Below are positions 46,250 through 55,935 of a DNA stretch of 64,000 nucleotides, in pieces. The notes under the pieces were generated by a model. The model searched no databases and was not told the DNA's origin. It was given only the letters and a program-made list of their open reading frames with translations. Both the position numbers and the translations under genes were made by a program. This stretch comes from Hyphomicrobiales bacterium (GTDB taxonomy: Bacteria; Pseudomonadota; Alphaproteobacteria; Rhizobiales; Aestuariivirgaceae). Within the stretch, counting starts at the first letter, position 1. The number at the start of each line of letters is the position of its first letter. The stretch covers positions 62,001 through 126,000 of the forward strand of contig JAEUMJ010000168.1 in assembly GCA_016792865.1 (NCBI GenBank), written 5' to 3'.

Positions 46250-46362
46250 ATTGCCGGGCGGTGTCGCAATCCGCCTCCGCCTGTCGCTTGTTCCCAAAGG
46301 GGGTTGAGTTTTCCTCACTATTGTGAGGAGAATTGAGCCATCCACTTTTCAGGAACTTCCCA

Positions 46363-48879
46363 ATGAAGACAGAAGCACGCGCAGTCGTCATCGGAGGCGG
46401 CGTCGTCGGCGTCTCCACGCTGTATCACCTTGCCAAGAAGGGTTGGAGCGATGTCGTTCTGATCGAGCGCAAGGAGCTGACCTCCGGCTCGACCTGGCAT
46501 GCGGCGGGGCTGCTGCCTCTCTTCAACCTGTCCTACTCGGTGGGGCAGATCCACAAGTATTCGGTCCGCTTCTATCAGGAGCTGGAGAAGGAGACGGGCC
46601 AGCACGTCGGCTTCCGCCAGGTCTCGAACATCCGTCTGGCCCGCACCAAGGATCGCTGGGACGAGTTCATGTATTATGCCGGCGTGGCCGAAACGATCGG
46701 CGTGAAGGTGAACCTGCTGACGCCGGAACAGGTGAAGGAAGTCTGGCCGCTCTGCGAAACCGAGGGCATCCTCGGTGCCATCCAGCATCCCGACGACGGC
46801 TATATCCAGCCCGCCGACCTGACCCAGGCGCTGGCCAAGGGCGCCCGTTCGCGCGGTGCCGAAATCTACCGCAACACCACGGTGACGGCGATCGAGCAGC
46901 GCCCTGACGGCAAATGGCTGGTGAGCACCGACAAGGGCCAGATCGTCGCCGAGCATGTGATCTCGTGTTCCGGCAACTTCGCCCGCAAGACCGGAGCGAT
47001 GGTGGGCCTCGATGTGCCTGTCATCCCGGTCGAGCATCAGTACATCGTGACCGAGCCGCATCCGCTCATCAAGGAACGCCAGGCCAAGGGCCTGCCGGAA
47101 ATGGGTGTGCTGCGTGAAGCGGATTCATCCTGGTACATGCGCGAGGAGAACGGCGGCCTGTTGCTGGGGCCCTATGAGAAGGGCGCTCCCTGCTGCTACA
47201 TGGATGGTCCTTCCGACGAGAGCGAATACGAACTCTTCAACGAGGATCTCGACCGCCTGGCCCCGCATATCGAAACGGCCATCGTGCGCGTTCCCGCTTT
47301 CGGTGAAGTGGGGATCAAGAAGGTCTACAACGGCGCCATCGCCTACACGCCGGATGGCTCGCCGATCATCGGCCCGGCCTGGGGCCTCAAGAATTTCTGG
47401 TTGAACGAAGGCCACTCCTTCGGCGTCACCGCGGCGGGTGGCGCCGGCTGGCAGCTGGCCGAATGGATCGTCGATGGCGAGCCCACCATCGACATGATGG
47501 GTGTCGATCCCCGGCGCTTCGGGCCTTACGCCTCGAAGGGCTACCTCAAGATCAAGAACGAGGAAGCCTATGCCAACGTCTTCACGCCACACTACCCGGA
47601 CGAGGAACGTTCGGCAGCACGCCCGCTCAAGACCACGCCCTGCTATGGCCGCATGAAGGACCTGGGCGCGGTGTTCGGCTCGGTCTATGGCTGGGAACGT
47701 CCGGGCTGGTTCGCGCCCAAGGGCTATGGCCTCAGCGAAGCCGAACTGGCCTCGCCCGACGTGCTCACCAACCACAATCACGCACCCGCTGCCGAAGACG
47801 GCAAGATCAAGGAGAAGTGGTCGTTCCGTCGGTCCAACTACTTCCGCTTCGTCGGCGAGGAATGCCGCGCGGTGATGGACAGCGTCGGCCTCCAGGACAT
47901 GTCGGCCTTCGCCAAGATGGAAGTATCGGGCCCGAAGGCGCGGGAATGGCTGGAGTCGATCCTTGCCAACAAGATCCCGAAGAAGCAGGGCCGCATCGCG
48001 CTTTGCCACCTGCTCACCCCCAAGGGCGGCGTGCGCGCCGAATTCACCGTCTATGAATGGCAGCCGGGTCGTTTCTATCTGGTCTCGGCAGGCGCCTATG
48101 AGCGTCACGACCACGACTACCTGCACAAGCTCTGCCCGACCGATGGCTCGGTGCGCCTGAACCCGATCACCACGCGCCTGGGCGTGCTGGTGATCGCCGG
48201 GCCGAATTCACGCAAGCTGCTCCAGAAGATCACCGCCACGGACCTGTCCAACGAAGCCTTCCCCTGGCTTTCCGGCCAGCAGATCAGTGTGGGGCCGGTC
48301 TCCACCCACTGCCTGCGCGTCAACTTCGTGGGCGAGCTGGGTTACGAATTCCATCACCCCATCGAACAGCAGGTGGCGCTGTTCGACCTGCTCATGGAAG
48401 CGGGCAAGGAATTCGGCATCCGTCCTTACGGCATCAAGGCAATGTCCTCCCTCTCCATCGAGAAGAGCTACCGGCTCGTTCCGCGTGAGCTGTCGATCGA
48501 GTACTCGGCCTATGAATCGGGCCTCGACCGCTTCGTGCATCCCAACAAGGGCCAGTTCATCGGCCGCGATGCGCTGGTGGCGGGCCGTGAACAGGGTCTC
48601 GCCTGGAACTTCGTCACCATGGAAGTGCATGGCGTCGGCGACGGCGAGTCCGACGCGCGCGGCTCCGAGCCGGTCTATGCGAATGGAAAGCTCGCGGGCC
48701 GTGCCACCAACGGCGGCTTCGGCTTCCGCGTGAACAAGTCGCTGGCGCTTGCCATGGTGAAACCGGAACATGCCAAGCCTGGCACCGGACTTGAAATCAA
48801 GATCCTCGGCAAGGTGTTCAAGACCACGGTGATTGCCGAAAGCCCCTACGATCCGGACAACCTCAGGCTCCGGGGCTGA
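46363..48879 (+). CDS. Dimethylglycine/sarcosine dehydrogenase-like FAD enzyme (GcvT fusion)
   Basis: 838 residues from the ATG at 46363 (AGGA eight bases upstream). N-terminal DAO-type FAD domain: VVIGGGVVGVSTLYHL and STWHAAGL, where His46 corresponds to the covalent FAD-linkage site in these enzymes. C-terminal FAO/GcvT tetrahydrofolate domains (YFRFVGEECRAVMDSVGLQDMS, GPNSRKLLQKIT, NFVGELGYEFHHP). Oxidises an N-methyl amino acid and passes the one-carbon unit to folate. The substrate cannot be fixed. Followed after 46 bases by a convergent EamA gene. Confidence 0.92.
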   Translation: MKTEARAVVIGGGVVGVSTLYHLAKKGWSDVVLIERKELTSGSTWHAAGLLPLFNLSYSVGQIHKYSVRFYQELEKETGQHVGFRQVSNIRLARTKDRWDEFMYYAGVAETIGVKVNLLTPEQVKEVWPLCETEGILGAIQHPDDGYIQPADLTQALAKGARSRGAEIYRNTTVTAIEQRPDGKWLVSTDKGQIVAEHVISCSGNFARKTGAMVGLDVPVIPVEHQYIVTEPHPLIKERQAKGLPEMGVLREADSSWYMREENGGLLLGPYEKGAPCCYMDGPSDESEYELFNEDLDRLAPHIETAIVRVPAFGEVGIKKVYNGAIAYTPDGSPIIGPAWGLKNFWLNEGHSFGVTAAGGAGWQLAEWIVDGEPTIDMMGVDPRRFGPYASKGYLKIKNEEAYANVFTPHYPDEERSAARPLKTTPCYGRMKDLGAVFGSVYGWERPGWFAPKGYGLSEAELASPDVLTNHNHAPAAEDGKIKEKWSFRRSNYFRFVGEECRAVMDSVGLQDMSAFAKMEVSGPKAREWLESILANKIPKKQGRIALCHLLTPKGGVRAEFTVYEWQPGRFYLVSAGAYERHDHDYLHKLCPTDGSVRLNPITTRLGVLVIAGPNSRKLLQKITATDLSNEAFPWLSGQQISVGPVSTHCLRVNFVGELGYEFHHPIEQQVALFDLLMEAGKEFGIRPYGIKAMSSLSIEKSYRLVPRELSIEYSAYESGLDRFVHPNKGQFIGRDALVAGREQGLAWNFVTMEVHGVGDGESDARGSEPVYANGKLAGRATNGGFGFRVNKSLALAMVKPEHAKPGTGLEIKILGKVFKTTVIAESPYDPDNLRLRG

Positions 48880-48925
48880 GTTGCTCCCTGCATTCGGCCT
48901 TCCCTGGCGGGAAGGTCGATGCCGG

Positions 48926-49837
48926 TCAGGCGCCCAGGAACAGCACCGTCATTCCCGCAGCCACCAGAAGTGCGCCAGCCCATGCACCATGGGCGGGGCG
49001 CTCGCCGGTGGTGATCCACAGGAGCGGCAGGATGAGAACCGGTGACGTGGCGGAGAGGGTGGAGACGATACCCACCTTGCCGCCGGACAGGGCGTAGAGC
49101 AGCAGCGTCATTCCCATTCCCATGGCGAGGACGCCGGTCAGTGCGGTCTGGCCGAACAGCCTGAACGTCAGCGCCGTTTTCGGCTTCACCGCCCCGAAGG
49201 GCAACAGCATCACCAGCGAGAGGCACGCCGCGGCAACGCCGACGCGCAGCATGGAGGCGGCGAAGGGATCCACGCCCGCCGCCATGACGGGCCGCGCGAT
49301 GATCGAACCTGCCGCCTGTCCGGTTGCAGCGCCAAGGCCCAGCGCCACGCCGATCCACAACGGGCCGTTCACCGCTTCCAGCCGTGCGGATTGTCCCGGC
49401 CGCTTGCCGAAGAAAATGGCCAGCATCACCCCCGCGACCGTGAGGCCAATGCCCAAGAGGGCAAGCGGAGGCAGGGTTTCATCGAGAAAGAGGAAGCCCA
49501 GCACCGCCGCAATGGGGGCGTTCAGCGCAAACAGGATTCCGGCACGGCGGGGTCCGATCCTGTTCAGGGCGGTGAAGAGCAGCGTGTCGCCGACGAAGAT
49601 GCCGATGAGGCCGGAGAGAATGAGCGGGAGGATCATGTCCGCGCCGAGGCCGCGCCACGTTCCGGTTGCAACCACGTAGAGCGCCAGGAGCAGCGTCACC
49701 GTCACTTGCCGCACGCGGTTGAAGGCGATGGCGCCGAGCCGGCCCGAGGGTGCGGCAGAGAGAATGCCCGTCGCGGCCCAGCAGGCGGCGGCGGCAAGGG
49801 CCGCCAGTTCGTGATCGAGATCAGGGAAAGCCGTCAT
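48926..49837 (-). CDS. EamA/DMT-family transporter
   Basis: 303 residues, ten hydrophobic segments in two EamA halves; PLILSGLIGIFVGDTLLFTALNRIGPRRAGILFALNAP is a family block. Divergent from the EamA gene at 50011, with 173 bases between. Substrate unknown. Confidence 0.9.
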   Translation of the reverse strand: MTAFPDLDHELAALAAAACWAATGILSAAPSGRLGAIAFNRVRQVTVTLLLALYVVATGTWRGLGADMILPLILSGLIGIFVGDTLLFTALNRIGPRRAGILFALNAPIAAVLGFLFLDETLPPLALLGIGLTVAGVMLAIFFGKRPGQSARLEAVNGPLWIGVALGLGAATGQAAGSIIARPVMAAGVDPFAASMLRVGVAAACLSLVMLLPFGAVKPKTALTFRLFGQTALTGVLAMGMGMTLLLYALSGGKVGIVSTLSATSPVLILPLLWITTGERPAHGAWAGALLVAAGMTVLFLGA

Positions 49838-50010
49838 GCGGGGCGGCAGCTATCACCCGCGGCATGGGGTGGCAACCCTTGGCCGGGAAAGGCCGTCATG
49901 CACCGTGATCCATCCGGCGGGGGAGGTGATACCCGTGAAACCCGCGCTTCGCCCGAAACCATGTCGCTTTGCTGTCAATGGCATCGCGGCCGGCGTGATA
50001 AGCAGTCCCA

Positions 50011-50973
50011 ATGGAATCACCGCACCAGACCTATGGGCAAGGGGTCGGCTTCGTGCTGCTGGCAACGCTTGGCTGGTCGCTGTCGGGGTTGTTCGTGCGG
50101 CTGATGCCGGGCCTTGATGGCTGGCAGCTCAATTGCTGGCGCGGTTACTGGATGGCGGTGGCACTGCTCTGTTATCTGGTGGTGATCTATGGCCGCGACC
50201 TGCCGCAGCGCTTCCGCGCCATACCCTGGCCCGCGATGCTGTTCTCCGCCGGATTCTTCGCGACCGGGTCCACGCTCTATGTCACCTCCCTGACGCTGGT
50301 GAGCACCGCCACCATCTCGGTGATCGGAGCGGCCTCGCCCATCTTCACCGGCCTCCTCAGCCCGTGGGTGACGGGCGAAAGGCCGGGGGCCGCAGCCTGG
50401 ATCGCCGCCGCACTGGCCATGGTGGGGGTCGGCATCATCGCCTGGTCGAAGATCGAGGGCGGCAATGCGCTGGGCATCTTCATTTCGGTGCTGGTGCCCA
50501 TGACCTTTGCGGGACAGACGCTTGCGCTGCGGCGCTATCGCGGCGTTGACATGACGCCTGCCATTTGCGTGGGCGGTTTCGTCTCGTTCTTCGCGGCGGG
50601 CCTTCTCGGCTTCACCGCCGGGCATGTGGGGGGCGGCTTCAACGTGTCGATGCGCGAGATGCTGCTTCTCGCCATGATGGGCCCCTTGCAGCTTTCGCTG
50701 CCGCTCATCTTCTATATCAAGGGCGCACGCTCGGTGCCCGCAGTCACGCTGTCGCTCATCGCCATGCTCGATGCGGTGATCAATCCGCTCTGGCCATGGC
50801 TGTTCGTGGGCGAGCAGCCGGAAGCCTCGTCCTTCATGGGCGGGGCCGTGATCATCGCGGCTGTCCTGATCTCCATCTTCGGGGGGCAGTGGCTCAAGGC
50901 CAGAGGCGAGAGGGCGGCGGCCTCAGCCGCCCAAGTCCGCGAGCTTCGTCTCAAACCCGGCCACGGTGAATGA
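50011..50973 (+). CDS. EamA/DMT-family transporter
   Basis: 320 residues with ten membrane segments (GFVLLATLGWSLSGLFVRLMPG; LPLIFYIKGARSVPAVTLSL). Its last 51 bases overlap the end of the convergent MGMT-like gene. The C-terminal 20 residues are Ala/Arg-rich and may be a run-on. Substrate unknown. Confidence 0.9.
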   Translation: MESPHQTYGQGVGFVLLATLGWSLSGLFVRLMPGLDGWQLNCWRGYWMAVALLCYLVVIYGRDLPQRFRAIPWPAMLFSAGFFATGSTLYVTSLTLVSTATISVIGAASPIFTGLLSPWVTGERPGAAAWIAAALAMVGVGIIAWSKIEGGNALGIFISVLVPMTFAGQTLALRRYRGVDMTPAICVGGFVSFFAAGLLGFTAGHVGGGFNVSMREMLLLAMMGPLQLSLPLIFYIKGARSVPAVTLSLIAMLDAVINPLWPWLFVGEQPEASSFMGGAVIIAAVLISIFGGQWLKARGERAAASAAQVRELRLKPGHGE

Positions 50974-51399
50974 CGCCTTGCCCTTGGCCACGACCTTGTG
51001 GCCTTCCGCCTGCAGGCGCTTCTTCTGTTCGGCCACGCCACCCGGCATCTTCGGATTGAGGGTTCCGTCCGACTTCAGCACCCGCCACCAGGGCGTCAGG
51101 CGCTTCGCCCCCATCGCCTCATGTTCTGCAGAGGCTTTCGCAACAATGTTGAGAAAGATTCCTGTCGTCACCGGGCAGGCGATCGTTGTGCCGTGGGCGC
51201 TGGCAATGGCGTCGCGCAGCGTGTTCACGGTGGCAAGCTTTCCCTTGGGGATCCGGCGCACCAGATCGTCGATCTCGGCCGGCGTCGAGATCACCATGCT
51301 GCCACCGGGCGGCGCCCAATGGGCCACGCGCGGAGGCAACGGCTGCACGATTTTCGCCTCCTGGGGCTTGCGCAGTTTTTCGATTGCTGACATCGCCAT
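50923..51399 (-). CDS. MGMT-fold (alkyltransferase-like) protein lacking the active Cys
   Basis: 158 residues from the ATG at 51399 (GGAGAAA just upstream). The domain has the helix-turn-helix and active-site layout of O6-alkylguanine-DNA alkyltransferase, but the catalytic PCHRV is replaced by PWWRV (in LTPWWRVLKSDG). Alkyltransferase-like proteins with Trp or other residues there bind lesions and call excision repair. Function in lesion sensing is inferred. Confidence 0.8.
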   Translation of the reverse strand: MAMSAIEKLRKPQEAKIVQPLPPRVAHWAPPGGSMVISTPAEIDDLVRRIPKGKLATVNTLRDAIASAHGTTIACPVTTGIFLNIVAKASAEHEAMGAKRLTPWWRVLKSDGTLNPKMPGGVAEQKKRLQAEGHKVVAKGKASFTVAGFETKLADLGG

Positions 51400-51475
51400 G
51401 GCGTTTCTCCATATCGACCTGGAGCAGAGGTTGTACCGGCCCTGCTGACAAGGCGTGACAGCAGGAAGACTAACC

Positions 51476-52366
51476 ATGGGCAAGACAAGTGCAACACTCA
51501 TCGGCTTCACCGCCGTGCTCATGTGGGCGATGCTGGCGATGCTGTCGGCCCGCTCCGGCACCATGCCGCCCTTCCAGCTTGCGGCCATCACCTTCCTCAT
51601 CGGCGGCACGATCGGGCTGGTGTCGTGGGCGTTCCGTCCCGGAGCCGTGAGGAGCCTGAAGCAGGGCTGGAAGGTGTGGGCGCTGGGGGTGACGGGACTC
51701 TTCGGCTATCACTACGTCTACTTCTCGGCCATCCGCGCTGCCCCCGCCGTCGAGGTCAGCCTCATCGCCTATCTCTGGCCGCTCTTCCTCGTCATCTTCT
51801 CGGCCCTGCTGCCGGGCGAACGCCTCCGATTCCATCATTTGGTCGGCGTGATTCTGGGCCTCGCCGGGGCAATCCTGGTGATCAGCCGGGGCGACATCGG
51901 CAACATGACGGGACAGTTCGGCAAGGGGCACCTGCTTGCCTTCGCCTGCGCCTTCATCTGGTCCGGCTATTCGGTGCTGTCGCGGCGCATGGCCTCGGTG
52001 CCGACCGATGTGGTGGCGGGCTACTGCCTCGTCACCGCGCTGCTCGCGGGGATTTGCCATCTGGCCCTGGAGGACACCGTCTGGCCGGACACGGCGGGCC
52101 AGTGGCTTGCCATCCTCGGCCTCGGCCTGATGCCGGTCGGGCTTGCCTTCTACACCTGGGACGTGGGGGTGAAGCGCGGCGACATCATGGTGCTGGGCGC
52201 ATCGTCCTATGCCTCGCCGCTTCTTTCAACGCTGGTGCTGGCTGCGGCAGGCATGGCTGCCTTCAACTGGTCAATCGTTGCGGCCTGCCTGCTCATCACC
52301 CTCGGTGCCGTCATTGCCGCCAAGGACATGATCTTCCGCCGCAAGGCACCGCCGGAAGCCGCCTAG
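51476..52366 (+). CDS. EamA/DMT-family transporter, YddG-like
   Basis: 296 residues from the ATG at 51476 (GGAAG upstream). Segments such as ATLIGFTAVLMWAMLAMLSARSG, FGYHYVYFSAIRAAPAVEVSLIAYLWPLFLVIF and LGASSYASPLLSTL resemble YddG aromatic amino-acid exporters; specificity is inferred only. Stop overlaps the convergent gloB stop by 4 bases. Confidence 0.9.
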   Translation: MGKTSATLIGFTAVLMWAMLAMLSARSGTMPPFQLAAITFLIGGTIGLVSWAFRPGAVRSLKQGWKVWALGVTGLFGYHYVYFSAIRAAPAVEVSLIAYLWPLFLVIFSALLPGERLRFHHLVGVILGLAGAILVISRGDIGNMTGQFGKGHLLAFACAFIWSGYSVLSRRMASVPTDVVAGYCLVTALLAGICHLALEDTVWPDTAGQWLAILGLGLMPVGLAFYTWDVGVKRGDIMVLGASSYASPLLSTLVLAAAGMAAFNWSIVAACLLITLGAVIAAKDMIFRRKAPPEAA

Positions 52367-53133
52367 AACCGGTTCTTGCGCTCGCGGATCTCGGCGAAGA
52401 CCTCGACGTCGGTGGCGTTCTCCATGCCCAGCACCTTGCGGATCTCCGGCGAGTCGCAGCGCAGGTAGGGATTGGTCCTGAGTTCATCGGCGATGGTGGT
52501 GGGACAGGTCATCCGGCCCTGTTCGCGCAGGCCCTTCACCTCCATGGCGCGGCGTTGCAGGTCGCGGTTGCCGGGCTCGATGGTGAGCGCGAACCGAGCA
52601 TTCGCCTCGGTGTATTCGTGGCCGCAGTAAACCGAGGTCATGCCCTGCAGGGTGCGGAACTGGTTCACCGACCGGTACATCTGTTCCATCGTGCCTTCGA
52701 AGACCCGCCCACAGCCGAGCGAAAACAGCGTGTCGGCGGCAAAGAGCAGGTAGTCATCGGAAAAATGATAGGCCACATGCCCCAGGGTATGGCCGGGGCA
52801 ATCGAACACCTTCACCGGACGGTGGGCAAGCTGCAGCACGTCGCCGCCTTTCACCGTCTGCATGATTCCGGGGATCTTCGCCTTCTCGGCGTCGGGCCCG
52901 ATGATGCGGCAGCCGAACATGTCCTTGAGCCGGAGATTTCCGGCGATGTGATCCTCATGATGATGGGTGGTGAGGATGTGGGTGAGCTGCCAGCCGCGCT
53001 TCTTCAGGTTGTCGGAAATGGCGTCGGCGTCGGGCGCGTCGATCGAGATCGTGGTGCCGGTGCGGCTGTCGTGGACGAGAACGCCATAGTTGTCGTCACG
53101 GCAGATGAATTGATGGACATCAAGATTGGACAT
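52363..53133 (-). CDS. gloB: Hydroxyacylglutathione hydrolase (glyoxalase II)
   Basis: 256 residues, metallo-beta-lactamase fold. Metal motif TTHHHEDHIAG at 55-65 (His57, His59, Asp61, His62), DCPGHTLGHVAYHF, and YCGHEYTEANARFA. Converts S-lactoylglutathione to lactate and glutathione. Divergent from the neighbouring methyltransferase-like gene, as in many rhizobia. Confidence 0.96.
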   Translation of the reverse strand: MSNLDVHQFICRDDNYGVLVHDSRTGTTISIDAPDADAISDNLKKRGWQLTHILTTHHHEDHIAGNLRLKDMFGCRIIGPDAEKAKIPGIMQTVKGGDVLQLAHRPVKVFDCPGHTLGHVAYHFSDDYLLFAADTLFSLGCGRVFEGTMEQMYRSVNQFRTLQGMTSVYCGHEYTEANARFALTIEPGNRDLQRRAMEVKGLREQGRMTCPTTIADELRTNPYLRCDSPEIRKVLGMENATDVEVFAEIRERKNRF

Positions 53134-53211
53134 GGTCCCTGCCTATACCATGATTTCCGTTTGGCAAGGGCAAGGGCTGCAATTTTCTTCGCGAACGCCT
53201 AGATTGCAGGA

Positions 53212-53958
53212 ATGGATGTCGTTGATCTCCGCGAGTTCTACGAGGGGGCGCTGGGCCGATCGGCCGCAGGGCTGATCGGGCGTGCACTCCGCCCGCGGAT
53301 GCGCTTCCATGCCGGGCAAACAGTGATGGGGCTGGGGTTTGCCCACCCCCATTTCGAGACTGCGCTGCCGCCTGACGTCGTTTCCTTTTCCTTCATGATG
53401 GCCCGGCAGGGCGTGCTGCACTGGCCGGCTGGAGAGGATGGCAGGTCGGCACTCGTGGATGAGTGCGAGCTGCCGCTCCTCGAAAGTGTCGTCGATCATG
53501 CGGTGGTGGTGCACGGACTCGAACTGGCCGACAGCCCGCTCGACATGCTGCACGAGGTCTGGCGCGTGCTGGCGCCGCAGGGGCGACTCTATCTGGTGGT
53601 GCCGAACCGCCGGGGCCTGTGGTCCTCCTCGGAGCGGTCGCCCTTCGGTCATGGCCAGCCCTTCTCGCGCTCCCAGCTTCTCGCCCTGCTCAAGGAAGCC
53701 CGCTTCTCGGTCACATGGTCGAAGGAGGCGCTGATGCTTCCGCCCTTCGGCGGCGCCTCCATCCTGAAGGCGGCGGTGGCAACCGAAACCCTCTGTGCCC
53801 GTGTGCTCGGCCGCTTCGCCGGCGTCATCGTGGTCGAGGCCATGAAGCAGGTCTATGCCTTCTCGTCCGGCAAGCGCGCCCGCCGCTTCGTGCCCCGCCT
53901 GCGCCCGGTGCTGCTGCCGTCGCCTCAGCCCCTGGGCAAGAGGCACGAGGCGGAATAG
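53212..53958 (+). CDS. SAM-methyltransferase-like protein
   Basis: 248 residues. Class-I fold is suggested by HGLELADSPLDMLHEVWRVLAPQGRLYLVVPNRRG (type-11 core) with FGHGQPFSRSQLLALLKEARF after it. The glycine-rich motif I is not clear, so SAM binding is uncertain. Always paired with gloB in related genomes. C-terminus is Arg/Pro-rich and basic. Confidence 0.78.
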   Translation: MDVVDLREFYEGALGRSAAGLIGRALRPRMRFHAGQTVMGLGFAHPHFETALPPDVVSFSFMMARQGVLHWPAGEDGRSALVDECELPLLESVVDHAVVVHGLELADSPLDMLHEVWRVLAPQGRLYLVVPNRRGLWSSSERSPFGHGQPFSRSQLLALLKEARFSVTWSKEALMLPPFGGASILKAAVATETLCARVLGRFAGVIVVEAMKQVYAFSSGKRARRFVPRLRPVLLPSPQPLGKRHEAE

Positions 53959-54040
53959 GGCATTTCTCCTCGTCCGAGAAAAGCCTGTTCCCACTCCCTG
54001 TGCCGTGCGTTACTCTCCTGTCACACGAGTTTGAATCAGC

Positions 54041-54835
54041 ATGTCAGCACCCCCTGAGTTGTCTTCACCGCCGAGCCTTGACGATGTGCGCCGCGCCATC
54101 GACAGCGTTGACGACGGAATCCTGGCGCTGATCGAGAAACGCATCGCCCTTGTCGATGGCGTGATCGCCGCCAAGGCGAACGAGCCGGTGGGTGGAGGCT
54201 CACCGTTGCGCCCGGTGCGGGAAATGCAGATCCTCCGGCGCCTCATCGCGGCGCGGGATCAGGCCGATCCCCAGCTTCTGGTGCGTCTTTGGCGAACCAT
54301 CGTCACCGAGGCCACCCTCAAGCAGGGCGTGATCACCGTTCACGTCAGCCGCCGGACGGCCCAGGCCATGGGCCACCGGCTCCGCATCCGCGACCACTTC
54401 GGGCGTTTCCCGGTGGAGGAATGGCGCGACCCGGCCCAGGCGATGATGCAGGTGAACGCCAACCCCTCCGACATCTGCATTGTCGAAACCGATTCCGAAT
54501 GGGTGGAGCCGTTCGTCGAAGGCCAGGCGGGACGGGCCTCGGTGATCGCGGGCCTTCCCGCCATCAGCGAAGGCGACATGCCCAAGCTGCTGGTGATCGG
54601 CGTTGCTCCCAGCCCCGCCACCGGCGAGGACGAGACCCTGCTGATCAGCAAGGGCAATTTGCCGCGGGATTTCTCGCCCCAGCCGATCTGGCAGCTCAAG
54701 GCCGGGCCTTACCGGCTCTCGGCGCTGGCCGGCTGGTATTCCGAGCATGAGACGCCGCTGGTGGGTACCGCCCGCTCAAACCCCGGACTTGGCCTGAAGG
54801 TCGCCGGGCGCTATGCGTCCGCCATCGAGGTTTGA
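54041..54835 (+). CDS. Chorismate mutase (AroQ type) with extra C-terminal domain
   Basis: 264 residues. Helical chorismate-mutase domain at the N-terminus ([33 protein letters not shown]) with Arg and Lys of the active site; the C-terminal ~170 residues are a conserved alphaproteobacterial extension of unknown role. Converts chorismate to prephenate. First gene of a chorismate mutase-hisC-tyrC operon with gaps of 5 and -4 bases. Confidence 0.88.
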   Translation: MSAPPELSSPPSLDDVRRAIDSVDDGILALIEKRIALVDGVIAAKANEPVGGGSPLRPVREMQILRRLIAARDQADPQLLVRLWRTIVTEATLKQGVITVHVSRRTAQAMGHRLRIRDHFGRFPVEEWRDPAQAMMQVNANPSDICIVETDSEWVEPFVEGQAGRASVIAGLPAISEGDMPKLLVIGVAPSPATGEDETLLISKGNLPRDFSPQPIWQLKAGPYRLSALAGWYSEHETPLVGTARSNPGLGLKVAGRYASAIEV

Positions 54836-54840
54836 CATCC

Positions 54841-55935
54841 ATGACCATCACCGCAACCGGGCGGCCCCAGCCCCGCCCCGGCATTCTTGAAATCGAGGCC
54901 TATGTGCCGGGAAAGAGCCAGGCCAAGGGCACCCGGATCCACAAGCTCTCGTCCAACGAGTCTCCCCTGGGCGCAAGCCCCAGGGCCATCGAGGCCTATC
55001 GCGCCACCGCGACCACGCTGGAACGTTACCCCGACGGCAGCGCCACCGCGCTCCGCAATGCCATTGCGGCGCGCTACGGACTCTCGGCGGACCGCATCGT
55101 ATGCGGCGCGGGCTCGGATGAACTCCTCCAGCTTCTCGCCCATGCCTATCTCGGTGAGGGCGACGAGGCTGTCTACAGCCAGTACGGATTCCTCGTTTAC
55201 CCGATTGCCATTGCAGCCAACGGGGCAAGGTCAATTGTCGCGCCCGAAAGCAACCAGACCACCGATGTCGATGCGATGATCAGGGCGGTGACGCCCCGGA
55301 CACGCATGGTCTTCCTGGCCAATCCCAACAATCCCACCGGCACCTACCTTCCCTTCAGCGAGGTGAAGCGCCTGCACGCCGCCCTGCCCGCAGGGGTGCT
55401 GCTGGTGCTCGATGCGGCCTATGCGGAATTCGTGCGCAACAATGATTACGAAGCCGGCGTGGCGCTGGTGAGCGAACACGAGAATGTCGTCATGACGCGA
55501 ACCTTCTCGAAGATCTTCGGCCTGGCCGCCCTGCGCCTGGGCTGGCTCTATGGCCCCGCCCATGTCGTCGATGTGCTGAACCGCATCCGCGGCCCCTTCA
55601 ACGTGTCCTCAGGCGCAATCGCGGCAGGTGTCGCGGCGATGGAGGATCAGGCCTTCGTCGAACGTGCGATTGCCCACAACAGCGAATGGCTGCCATGGCT
55701 TGCGGCGGAGATCGGCAGGCTCGGTATCGCCGTCACGCCGAGTGTCGGCAATTTCCTGCTCCTGAACTTCCCTTCCGGCAAGCCTGCCGCCGCTGCCGAT
55801 GCCTTCCTGCAGGAGCGCGGAATCATTGCCCGGCGCATGGATGCCTACGGCTTGCCGGGTGCCCTTCGCCTCACCGTCGGTGACGCTGAGGCCAACCGCG
55901 ATGTGGTCGCCGCCCTCAAGGATTTCATGTCGTGA
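54841..55935 (+). CDS. hisC: Histidinol-phosphate / aromatic aminotransferase
   Basis: 364 residues from the ATG at 54841. [24 protein letters not shown], and PLP Lys224 in [17 protein letters not shown] are HisC family motifs. Its position between chorismate mutase and prephenate dehydrogenase points to aromatic amino-acid transamination, and HisC also serves histidine synthesis. Both roles are known for this family. Confidence 0.93.
   Translation: MTITATGRPQPRPGILEIEAYVPGKSQAKGTRIHKLSSNESPLGASPRAIEAYRATATTLERYPDGSATALRNAIAARYGLSADRIVCGAGSDELLQLLAHAYLGEGDEAVYSQYGFLVYPIAIAANGARSIVAPESNQTTDVDAMIRAVTPRTRMVFLANPNNPTGTYLPFSEVKRLHAALPAGVLLVLDAAYAEFVRNNDYEAGVALVSEHENVVMTRTFSKIFGLAALRLGWLYGPAHVVDVLNRIRGPFNVSSGAIAAGVAAMEDQAFVERAIAHNSEWLPWLAAEIGRLGIAVTPSVGNFLLLNFPSGKPAAAADAFLQERGIIARRMDAYGLPGALRLTVGDAEANRDVVAALKDFMS

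Noticed and set aside
48780..48800. TGGCACCGGACTTGA, sigma-54-like
   Set aside because: Sits inside the coding sequence of the dimethylglycine dehydrogenase-like gene, with no gene start downstream.
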